27,572 bases of DNA from Prevotella sp. UBA5387. GTDB taxonomy: Bacteria > Bacteroidota > Bacteroidia > Bacteroidales > Bacteroidaceae. Under the pieces are notes generated by a model that saw nothing but the letters and a program-made list of their open reading frames with translations, did no database searches and was not told where the DNA came from. The position numbers and the translations under genes were made by a program. The DNA lies in contig DHOP01000019.1 of NCBI GenBank assembly GCA_002407775.1, forward strand, positions 1 through 27,572, read 5' to 3'. Positions 15,011-21,958 of the stretch are shown piece after piece (the first letter of the stretch is position 1; every line of letters begins with the position of its first letter).

Positions 15011-16453
15011 CTATTCCGCATTACCGTTTTGGGCTTGCATAGCTATTCTCGCCATGACCTCCCAGGTACGGATGCGATCCTTGTAGAGGTTATAGCGGTT
15101 GGTCTTCTCACGGCTCAGGTCACCATCGGAGTTGTCATCCCAACGGCGACAGTTATAGAGCACGTCATAGATACGACCTATCTGGTAACGTCGGCTGATG
15201 GCCAACCCAAGTGCGTAGTCCTCTCCATAATTCACGTTGGGAAGGTTGATCGTGCGAAGTATGGGCGTGAAGAAGGCGCGTGGTGCGCCGAGTCCATTGA
15301 TACGCAGGGCGTTGTTGCGACCATTCTCTGGTGTCCACTCACGGTGCTCGATCTTTCCGGGGGGGAGTTCGCGCATGTTAATATCGGTCAGCATATAACT
15401 TCCGATAATCATTGCACATTGCTGTGCATGGAAGGCATCAACGATTTTCTGCAACGTGTCAGGACCTGAATATACGTCGTCTGAGTCAAGTTGAACGAGG
15501 AATCGGCCGCAACGCTCATCATGTGCCGCACGATTCCAACTACCTCCCACACCGATGTCGTTGCGCTGTGGGATAAGGTGGATCACGCGTGGGTCGTCCT
15601 TATATTCATCGATGGCCTCGGTGGTGCCGTCGGTTGAATGGCATTCGGGCCCATTCTCCACGATAAACACATTGTAAGGGAATGTCGTCTGCTGACTGAG
15701 CGCACTATTGATGGCATCACGAACGGTCTTGATGCGGTTGCGCACAGGAATCATGATAGAGGCTTCAACAGGAAAATCATCCTTGTCGATAGGCACTTCC
15801 TCAAACTTTGGCTGCAAGTAGGCACCAATTTCCTTGAGATATTCCGTGCAAGCAGCTTCCATCTCAATCTGTGAAGCACGGTTGCGCGGGTCTACATAGT
15901 CGAAGAGTTTCTCACCCGACTTGCGTGTGTCAAGCTCCATTTCGGAGTATAGCGGCTCGGGAATATGCTCGATGCGCTCCTTCTCTGCGAGCTTCAGACG
16001 AAGGTCATAGAGTCCTGCGGCATTATGGTCAGCTGTCATTCGAGAGGCGGCGGACTTGAAAGCATCAGTACGGAAGAGCAGTACGCTACCAAAATCGAAG
16101 TCGTCACGGAGACTACCTAACTGATAGTCGATGACCGGAGCATCTGTGCGTTTGCCGTCAGCGGATACGTTGTAATGGTCGGCAAAGAGCATTCCGGCAT
16201 GCGTTGCCTCTGCTATCTGTAGCATCCTCTCCAAGGCGAGGAAGCCCATTCGAGTGTAACCACCCTTCAGATAGAGTAGGGTATAGGGGGCTTCGGTCTG
16301 TGCAGCAATGTCACGAAGTGTTTTGCTGGTGCTCATGGAACCGTCTACGACAGTCACGTTGTTTACTAATTCGAGGTCTCCCAGTGCCTCTACATTCTTA
16401 GATGTCTCTTCTTCTGCGCCACGTGGCACGAAGCAATCTATGATTCTTTGCAT
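15011..16453 (-). CDS. GT2-family glycosyltransferase with two GT-A-like halves
   Basis: Nucleotide-sugar-dependent glycosyltransferase, substrate unknown. The 480-residue product has a clear GT2 domain in its C-terminal half: ASIMIPVRNRIKTVRDAINS (231-250), FIVENGPE, a GGSWNRAA segment and the metal-binding DxD as QLDSDDVY (D323, D325, D326). The N-terminal half (about 1-215) also reads like a GT-A fold (VTVVDGS, LLYLKGGYTRMG, FADHYNVSADG) but lacks a DxD, so it may be a degenerate duplicate domain. There is no signal peptide or membrane segment, so it is probably cytoplasmic. Upstream by 59 nt on the same strand is a penicillin-binding-type protein. No promoter is evident in that gap, suggesting co-transcription and perhaps a role in envelope glycan or cell-wall-linked synthesis (inference). 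Confidence 0.82.
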   Translation of the reverse strand: MQRIIDCFVPRGAEEETSKNVEALGDLELVNNVTVVDGSMSTSKTLRDIAAQTEAPYTLLYLKGGYTRMGFLALERMLQIAEATHAGMLFADHYNVSADGKRTDAPVIDYQLGSLRDDFDFGSVLLFRTDAFKSAASRMTADHNAAGLYDLRLKLAEKERIEHIPEPLYSEMELDTRKSGEKLFDYVDPRNRASQIEMEAACTEYLKEIGAYLQPKFEEVPIDKDDFPVEASIMIPVRNRIKTVRDAINSALSQQTTFPYNVFIVENGPECHSTDGTTEAIDEYKDDPRVIHLIPQRNDIGVGGSWNRAAHDERCGRFLVQLDSDDVYSGPDTLQKIVDAFHAQQCAMIIGSYMLTDINMRELPPGKIEHREWTPENGRNNALRINGLGAPRAFFTPILRTINLPNVNYGEDYALGLAISRRYQIGRIYDVLYNCRRWDDNSDGDLSREKTNRYNLYKDRIRTWEVMARIAMQAQNGNAE

Positions 16454-16512
16454 AGGTTTATAGTGTGATTTGTGATTATTCTAATGAAAAGGTCTTCTCC
16501 AACGTTTGATGA

Positions 16513-17673
16513 CTACAGGTCATCGAAGTTGATTGGCACCTCCACGGGTGTGATCTTCACGGTCTTGGATGCCCATTGATGAGCATGTTTCTCAGATCGT
16601 GGAGAGAGCTTACCGGTAAGATATTGTTCGATAAGCAGCGAAGCTAGGGGTGCAGATAGGTCTGCTCCGAAGCCACCGTTTTCCACATAGACTGCCACGG
16701 CGATGCGCGGCTCTTTCATCGGGGCGAACGCCATAAAGATAGAATGGTCCTCTCCCTCATTCTCAGCGGTTCCTGTCTTACCACAGATGGCATAGCCGGG
16801 TGTGTTGATGCTTGCTGCCGTGCCATTGACCACGCACGCGCGCATGCCCTTGACAACAATGTCGTATGCCTTTGGGGAACCCATGGCGATATGCTTCTCG
16901 GTGAATTTTTGAGCCAATGGTCGGTCAGGTGTAGCGGCATGAATATGGGGTGTCAGGTAATATCCACGATTGGCTATCACCGCAGCGAGGTTGCATAGTT
17001 GCAGTGGAGTGGTGTGAATCTCCCCCTGTCCCATGCCTACCCACATGAGGGTGGTACCGTTCCAACGTCGATGAGTAAGTCGGATGTTGGCAGAATCAGG
17101 CACTATGCCTGCTGCCTCATTTGGTAAATCCACCCCAAGGGGTCTGCCAAGGCCGAAGCTCCTCATATATTCTGCCCAGCGATTGAGGGCGCGGAACTGT
17201 GTGGGATAAGCCTTGCGGTTGTCGATCATCTCTTGGAATGCCTTGCAGAAATAGGAGTTACACGACTGTCCGATCGCTTGGACAAGTGCCAATGGTGCTT
17301 TATGTGGATGGCATCCGATGCGAACTTTATTGAAATAGAATCCCTCGTGGCATGGATAAGTCTTGTCGGTAGTGAGGGTTCCCTCAGTCACCATCTCCAG
17401 AGTTTGTGCTACTTTGAACGTGGAGCCAGGTGAATACTCCATGGAAATGGCACGGTTCACGCCATCATCCACCTTGTCGCGACTCACCAAGGCGAGTATA
17501 TTACCAGTCTTCGGTTCGATGGCCACGATACTACCTTGCTTGCCTTGAAGCAGGCGACTCCCTAGATTCTGGAGAGCCGTGTCAATGGTCAATGGGCCGT
17601 CTGTGGGCAACTGCTGAGCCATGACATTGGCGGCAGTCAGAATGTTCAATATAAAAAAAAGCAATTTTGTCAT
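16513..17673 (-). CDS. Penicillin-binding transpeptidase-domain protein, short form
   Basis: Periplasmic D,D-transpeptidase-type protein acting on peptidoglycan. All three active-site motifs are intact: SxxK as STFK (S84, K87), SxN as SCN (137-139) and KTG as KTGT (299-302). Supporting family sequence includes MEYSPGSTFKV, GMGQGEIHTTPLQL and AICGKTGTAENEGEDHS. The product is only 386 residues with an N-terminal signal sequence (MTKLLFFILNILTAANVMAQ). It lacks the N-terminal dimerisation domain and membrane-anchored pedestal of full-length PBP2 (about 600 residues or more). The catalytic domain starts at about residue 40. The start codon has AAGG just upstream. The gene reads towards the GT2 gene. 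It may be a specialised transpeptidase or a class-D beta-lactamase-like relative, but the SCN and KTGT context favours a PBP. Confidence 0.85.
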   Translation of the reverse strand: MTKLLFFILNILTAANVMAQQLPTDGPLTIDTALQNLGSRLLQGKQGSIVAIEPKTGNILALVSRDKVDDGVNRAISMEYSPGSTFKVAQTLEMVTEGTLTTDKTYPCHEGFYFNKVRIGCHPHKAPLALVQAIGQSCNSYFCKAFQEMIDNRKAYPTQFRALNRWAEYMRSFGLGRPLGVDLPNEAAGIVPDSANIRLTHRRWNGTTLMWVGMGQGEIHTTPLQLCNLAAVIANRGYYLTPHIHAATPDRPLAQKFTEKHIAMGSPKAYDIVVKGMRACVVNGTAASINTPGYAICGKTGTAENEGEDHSIFMAFAPMKEPRIAVAVYVENGGFGADLSAPLASLLIEQYLTGKLSPRSEKHAHQWASKTVKITPVEVPINFDDL

Positions 17674-17695
17674 CCTTAGATTTGCTAAATCACTG

Positions 17696-17703
17696 CAAAT
17701 TTA
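17696..17703 (-). promoter_or_regulatory. Possible -7 element for the short PBP gene
   Basis: The minus strand reads TAAATTTG at 17703-17696, matching TAnnTTTG, about 22 nt upstream of the PBP start. No clear TTTG -33 element was seen at the right distance, so the gene may instead be read from the AEC transporter promoter. Confidence 0.3.
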
Positions 17704-17720
17704 CGATTAAAATGCGATGT

Positions 17721-18632
17721 TTACTTGAAAAGGAGCGTAATTAATGGAATAGAAATCATTGCAGCGGCAGTGCTTACAAAGGTGAGTTCAGTCATCAGCG
17801 AGGCGTCGCGACCGTATTTCAGGGTGAACATCGTACCGAAGCTGGCCACGGGCATGGCGATGAGCACCGTGTTTATGGCCACTACCTGCGGGTTGAAACC
17901 TAAAGTGATGAAGATGAAATAGAACGACACGGGAATGATCATGAGTCGCATCGCCGCTGTGACATATATGGCTGGAGACCCCATCATCTTTCGCAACGAT
18001 AGGCGGGAGATGGACGACCCGATGACAAGTAGTGACACGGGGACTGTGATGTTGCCCACAAGCGTGATGGGCTCGGTGATGAATTTCGGCATGTTTGCTA
18101 TCCTCAGCGCCACAATGATGATGGCGAGGTAAGAGGCGATCATGGCTGGTGTGAAAAGGATGCGCGGGTTGAAGTCGCGCAGACGATGCGAGCCCTTGAT
18201 GAGTAGTACACCAATTGTGAACACGGTGAGCGTGTTGGGGATGTTGAGTATGGCGGCATAGAAGACGGCCTTTGGACCGAATATTGATGCTACGACGGGA
18301 TAACCGATGAACCCAACGTTGCCATACATCATGGCAAAGCCGTAGATGCCTTGGTTGTCAGTGTTTTTGGAGATGAGTCTTGGAACGTAAAGCGCCACTA
18401 CGGTGAGCAGTAGATAGGTGAGGGTGCCGATGCCGAGAAGTGGCAAGATGAGGCTGCGGTCAGGCAGTTCACGTCCCATAGTTGATGCGAGTACGAGCAG
18501 TGGACAGGTGATATCGATGACAATCGAAGAAAGCTTGCGATCAAATGCCTCGTTCATGTAGCCCAGTTTGCTAATCACATATCCTAAGATGACAATAGCA
18601 AAAAGTATTATCATCACTTGCATATTCTCCAT
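17721..18632 (-). CDS. AEC-family transporter (auxin efflux carrier/malate permease type)
   Basis: Inner-membrane secondary transporter of the AEC family, which moves small organic acids such as malate in bacteria. The 303-residue product shows about ten hydrophobic segments in two halves. Family sequences include LGYVISKLGYMNE near the N-terminus, VIDITCPLLVLAS, the central GNVGFIGYPVVASIFG and, in the second half, NITVPVSLLVIGSSIS followed by MPVASFGTMFTLKYG. Length is normal. The start at 18632 (MENMQVM) is preferred, with the methionine at residue 4 as an alternative. It ends 47 nt before the PBP gene on the same strand, so it may head a three-gene minus-strand transcript. The transported compound cannot be told from sequence. 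Confidence 0.88.
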   Translation of the reverse strand: MENMQVMIILFAIVILGYVISKLGYMNEAFDRKLSSIVIDITCPLLVLASTMGRELPDRSLILPLLGIGTLTYLLLTVVALYVPRLISKNTDNQGIYGFAMMYGNVGFIGYPVVASIFGPKAVFYAAILNIPNTLTVFTIGVLLIKGSHRLRDFNPRILFTPAMIASYLAIIIVALRIANMPKFITEPITLVGNITVPVSLLVIGSSISRLSLRKMMGSPAIYVTAAMRLMIIPVSFYFIFITLGFNPQVVAINTVLIAMPVASFGTMFTLKYGRDASLMTELTFVSTAAAMISIPLITLLFK

Positions 18633-18653
18633 ATCCTATTGAAATTTGTGGTG

Positions 18654-18661
18654 CAAAATTA
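18654..18661 (-). promoter_or_regulatory. Possible -7 element for the AEC transporter gene
   Basis: The minus strand reads TAATTTTG at 18661-18654, a TAnnTTTG match 22-29 nt before the start codon. The -33 element is weak: TTTA lies 23 nt upstream rather than TTTG. Confidence 0.4.
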
Positions 18662-18870
18662 CGTAATTATAGGGAGATATGAAGTAAAGAAGTATGGATT
18701 TTGTCTCGGAGAGGGGGAATTGCTTGATGTAAAGCAGACCAAGATAATGACAAAGGGATAAACCTATGAGCCTTCTGATGCTGCCTAAGTCTACTTTATT
18801 CTAGGTCATCCTTTGCCCTCATTTTCTGAAATTTAACTATCGATAACGCTATGATCGTTGTTATTTTTAC

Positions 18871-18878
18871 TACTTTTG
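18871..18878 (+). promoter_or_regulatory. -7 element very close to the rarA start codon
   Basis: TACTTTTG (18871-18878) fits TAnnTTTG. Transcription would begin at about 18884-18886, at or next to the ATG at 18885, implying a leaderless or nearly leaderless mRNA. No TTTG is found at the normal -33 distance. Confidence 0.45.
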
Positions 18879-18884
18879 CATAAC

Positions 18885-20159
18885 ATGAGTAAGCCTTTAG
18901 CAGAACGTATGCGTCCAAGGACGCTGGACGACTATATCGGGCAGGAACACGTGGTGGGCAAGAACGCTGTGTTGCGCCAAATGATAGAGTCTGGCCATAT
19001 CTCCTCTTTCATCCTCTGGGGTCCTCCGGGGGTGGGGAAGACGACGTTGGCCTATATCATCGCCAACATGCTCAAAGTTCCCTTCTTCACGCTCTCTGCT
19101 GTTACCAGTGGCGTGAAGGATGTTCGTGAAGTCATCGCAAAAGCAAAAAGCGGAGGCTTCTTCAATGCTCAGTCGCCTATACTCTTCATCGATGAGATAC
19201 ACCGTTTTTCCAAGTCTCAACAGGACTCTTTGTTGGGCGCAGTCGAGAAAGGCATCGTCACACTCATAGGTGCCACGACGGAGAACCCCTCGTTTGAGGT
19301 GATACGTCCTTTGCTCTCAAGGTGCCAACTCTATGTGCTGAAGTCGCTTGACAAGGACGATCTGATGGGCATCCTTCGACGTGCCGTCACCGAAGACCCT
19401 GAGTTGAAACAGCGTAAGATCAACCTGACCGAGACCGGTGCGATCATGCGCTACAGCGGTGGTGATGCCCGCAAACTGCTCAACATCCTTGAACTGGTCA
19501 CCAACTCTACCGATGCAGAAGAAGTAGAGGTTACTGACGTATTGGTGGAAGCCTTGTTGCAACAGAATCCACTGGCTTATGACAAGGACGGAGAGATGCA
19601 TTACGACATCATCTCGGCCTTTATCAAGAGCATTCGTGGCTCCGACCCTGATGCGGCGCTATACTGGATGGCGCGCATGATCGAAGGAGGCGAGGATCCT
19701 CAGTTCATCGCTCGCAGGCTCGTTATCAGTGCAGCGGAAGACATTGGACTCGCTAATCCCAATGCATTGTTGCTTGCCAATGCTGCCTTTGATGCGGTGA
19801 TGAAGATCGGTTGGCCCGAAGGACGTATTCCTTTGGCTGAGGCCGCAGTCTATTTGGCCACTAGTCCCAAGAGCAATTCAGTCTACAAAGGCATCGACCA
19901 TGCCCTGGCAGAGGTGCGAGAGAGCGGCAATCAACCGGTGCCACTGCCCATCCGTAATGCGCCCACCAAGCTCATGGCTGATCTTGGTTATCACGACGGT
20001 TACAAATATCCGCACGATTTCCCGGACAACTTCACCGATCAGCAGTATCTTCCCGATGAGTTGACTAAGACGCGATTCTGGCACGCCCAGCACTCGCCTA
20101 CCGAAGAGAAACTCTATCAGCGCATGCTGAGCTATTGGGGAGACCGTTTCAAGGATTGA
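18885..20159 (+). CDS. rarA: Replication-associated recombination protein A (MgsA/RarA AAA+ ATPase)
   Basis: AAA+ ATPase of the RarA/MgsA/WRNIP1 family, which acts at stalled replication forks. I place the start at the ATG at 18885 (424 residues), because MSKPLAERMRPRTLDDYIGQ is the usual N-terminus of the family; the longer TTG-started frame from 18858 adds only a short hydrophobic tail. Walker A is GPPGVGKTT (46-54), Walker B is ILFIDEIHRF (99-108) and the sensor-1 region is GATTENPSFEV. The MgsA tetramerisation C-terminus is present, with LYWMARMIEGGEDPQFIARR, then SAAEDIGLANPNAL and the final YPHDFPDNF. Length is normal. The following dehydrogenase gene is 62 nt downstream on the same strand. 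Confidence 0.95.
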   Translation: MSKPLAERMRPRTLDDYIGQEHVVGKNAVLRQMIESGHISSFILWGPPGVGKTTLAYIIANMLKVPFFTLSAVTSGVKDVREVIAKAKSGGFFNAQSPILFIDEIHRFSKSQQDSLLGAVEKGIVTLIGATTENPSFEVIRPLLSRCQLYVLKSLDKDDLMGILRRAVTEDPELKQRKINLTETGAIMRYSGGDARKLLNILELVTNSTDAEEVEVTDVLVEALLQQNPLAYDKDGEMHYDIISAFIKSIRGSDPDAALYWMARMIEGGEDPQFIARRLVISAAEDIGLANPNALLLANAAFDAVMKIGWPEGRIPLAEAAVYLATSPKSNSVYKGIDHALAEVRESGNQPVPLPIRNAPTKLMADLGYHDGYKYPHDFPDNFTDQQYLPDELTKTRFWHAQHSPTEEKLYQRMLSYWGDRFKD

Positions 20160-20221
20160 AACAAATTTCGTTCTGCCTTAGTGGCATGAACATTTAACAA
20201 AAGATTAAAAAGAAAAACAAA

Positions 20222-21172
20222 ATGAATATCGTAGTATTAGACGGTCATCCCGCCAATCCTGGCGACCTTACATGGGAGCCGTTAGAAGAATATGGACATC
20301 TCACAGTGTATCCGCGCACACCCGTTGATAAGGTCGTGGAATATGCCAAGGATGCCGAGATCGTACTATTGAACAAAGTCAATATGACCAAAGAGGTCAT
20401 TGCCAAACTGCCCAAGCTGAAGTATATCGGCGTGTTGGCAACGGGCTACAATGTGATTGACATCAGATTTGCCCACGAGCGTGGCATCGTGGTGAGCAAT
20501 ATCCCAGCCTATAGCACCGATAGCGTGGTGCAGATGACTTTTGCCCATATCCTCAATATCACCAACCAGGTCGGTCATTATGCTGAGGAGGTACGTGATC
20601 AGCGATGGAGTCGTTGCAAGGACTTTTCCTATTGCGACACGCCTCTGATAGAACTTTCAGGCAAGATCATGGGTATTGTCGGATTGGGAAATATCGGCAT
20701 GCACGTTGCCACTGCCGCCAGACAGTTTGGCATGGACGTGTTTGCCTTGACCACCAAGGAGTCTGCCGCGCTTCCCGATGGCATCCAGAAGACGACATTA
20801 GAGGGCTTGCTGAGCATCTCGGATGTCTTGTCGCTACACTGCCCACTCACACCGGACACCGAGAAGTTGATCAATGCAGAGCGCATCAAACTCATGAAGC
20901 CAGGTTCAATCCTCATCAACACTGCCCGTGGTCAACTCGTTGACGAGCAGGCCGTGGCAGATGCCCTTGCAAGCGGACATCTCTTCGGTTATGGAACGGA
21001 CGTGATGACTAACGAGCCGCCTGCAGCTGACAATCCTTTGTTGCAACAGCCGCATGCCCATATCACACCTCACATTGCATGGGCATCCAAGGAAGCGCGC
21101 ACCCGACTGATGAAGATAGCTATAGACAATGTACACGCGTTTGTCGAGGGACGTCCCCAAAACAAGGTGTAA
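20222..21172 (+). CDS. D-2-hydroxyacid dehydrogenase (glycerate dehydrogenase-like)
   Basis: NAD-dependent oxidoreductase interconverting D-2-hydroxyacids and 2-oxoacids, closest in appearance to hydroxypyruvate/glycerate dehydrogenases. The 316-residue product has the nucleotide-binding GLGNIG (154-159) within IVGLGNIGMHVA. The catalytic triad is in family context: R236 in NTARGQLVDE, E265 in TNEPP and H284 in TPHIAWAS. The substrate loop ATGYNVID (73-80) is also typical. Length is normal. The ATG follows an A-rich AAGAAAAACAAA leader. It lies 62 nt after rarA and 67 nt before the next gene, and no promoter motif was seen in either gap, so the three genes may form one transcript. The precise substrate is not decided by sequence. 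Confidence 0.93.
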   Translation: MNIVVLDGHPANPGDLTWEPLEEYGHLTVYPRTPVDKVVEYAKDAEIVLLNKVNMTKEVIAKLPKLKYIGVLATGYNVIDIRFAHERGIVVSNIPAYSTDSVVQMTFAHILNITNQVGHYAEEVRDQRWSRCKDFSYCDTPLIELSGKIMGIVGLGNIGMHVATAARQFGMDVFALTTKESAALPDGIQKTTLEGLLSISDVLSLHCPLTPDTEKLINAERIKLMKPGSILINTARGQLVDEQAVADALASGHLFGYGTDVMTNEPPAADNPLLQQPHAHITPHIAWASKEARTRLMKIAIDNVHAFVEGRPQNKV

Positions 21173-21239
21173 GCCAAGAGCTGACAAAATGACTAATAAC
21201 CGAGATAGACAGGACAGCGCTTCTCTTAATCGTTAAATC

Positions 21240-21878
21240 ATGACGTTTTCTAATCCCGAATTGGTTCAAACCATACAGCAGGTACTAGAGTTGCTGGGAA
21301 CATTGGCTTTTGCCATCTCCGGAATCCGACATGCTGCCGCCAAGCGTTATGACTGGTTTGGTGGTTTTGTGTGCGGCTTTTCGGTGGCCATCGGTGGTGG
21401 AACGATGCGCGACGTGATGCTTGGCGTCACGCCGTTCTGGATGACTTCGCCGTTCTACATTATCTGCACCATCCTCGCTCAGGTGCTTGTCATTATGTTT
21501 GCCAAGTCACTTGTTCGACTCAACAACACTTGGCTGGTGTTCGACACTTTGGGACTCGCCTTCTTTACCATCGCTGGTATGCAGAAGACGCTGGCTTATG
21601 GGCATCCATTTTGGGTGGCCATTGCTATGGGATGCATCACTGGCTGTGCCGGTGGTGTACTCCGCGATGTGCTTCTCAACCGTACGCCCGAGATATTTAA
21701 GAAGGAGATTTATGCCATGGCAAGCATTGCCGGTGGCTTAATCTATTGGCTGATGGCTATATTGCACTTCAATGCAGGTATCACGGCTATAGTGGTATTT
21801 TTCATCATTATCACCATTCGTTTCCTATCATTGAGGTATCATATCTCTCTGCCAAGGTTGAAGGATGATAATGAATAA
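21240..21878 (+). CDS. TRIC/UPF0126-family membrane protein
   Basis: Integral membrane protein of the UPF0126 family (YicG/YadS type), bacterial relatives of trimeric intracellular cation channels. The 212-residue product has about seven hydrophobic segments and an internal duplication. The first copy has LAFAISGIRHAAAKRYDWFG with AIGGGTMRDVMLG; the second has AFFTIAGMQKTLAYGHPFW with CAGGVLRDVLLNRTPEIF. The two GG..RDV motifs are the family signature. Length is normal. The start follows a short region with no Shine-Dalgarno sequence. A terminator hairpin overlaps the downstream pheT promoter, so this gene probably ends the rarA transcript. A channel role is inferred from the family; ion selectivity is unknown. 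Confidence 0.92.
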   Translation: MTFSNPELVQTIQQVLELLGTLAFAISGIRHAAAKRYDWFGGFVCGFSVAIGGGTMRDVMLGVTPFWMTSPFYIICTILAQVLVIMFAKSLVRLNNTWLVFDTLGLAFFTIAGMQKTLAYGHPFWVAIAMGCITGCAGGVLRDVLLNRTPEIFKKEIYAMASIAGGLIYWLMAILHFNAGITAIVVFFIIITIRFLSLRYHISLPRLKDDNE

Positions 21879-21911
21879 AATGAGTGTCAGTTTGGGCAAC
21901 TCATTATTTTT
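21879..21911 (+). terminator. Terminator overlapping the pheT promoter
   Basis: AATGAGT (21879-21885) and ACTCATT (21899-21905) form a 7-bp stem followed by ATTTTTT. The hairpin loop contains the TTTG (21891-21894) used as the pheT -33 element. Terminator and promoter therefore share the same DNA. Confidence 0.6.
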
Positions 21912-21922
21912 TAGTAATTTTG
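21891..21922 (+). promoter_or_regulatory. Bacteroidota-type promoter for pheT-yebC
   Basis: TTTG (21891-21894), a 20-nt spacer and TAATTTTG (21915-21922) match the phylum consensus. The predicted start near 21929 gives a leader of about 30 nt before pheT. No attenuator-like Phe-rich leader peptide was seen. Confidence 0.7.
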
Positions 21923-21958
21923 TCGCGTTTTTATAGTGGAAAGTAAACACATTAATTC

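Noticed and set aside
14912..15469. 185-codon + strand open frame opposite the glycosyltransferase gene
   Set aside because: It is antisense to a clear GT2 gene, overlaps the bidirectional terminator at its start and shows no recognisable domain.
18858..18884. TTG start for rarA
   Set aside because: It adds nine hydrophobic residues absent from the family and overlaps the -7 element; the ATG at 18885 gives the standard N-terminus.
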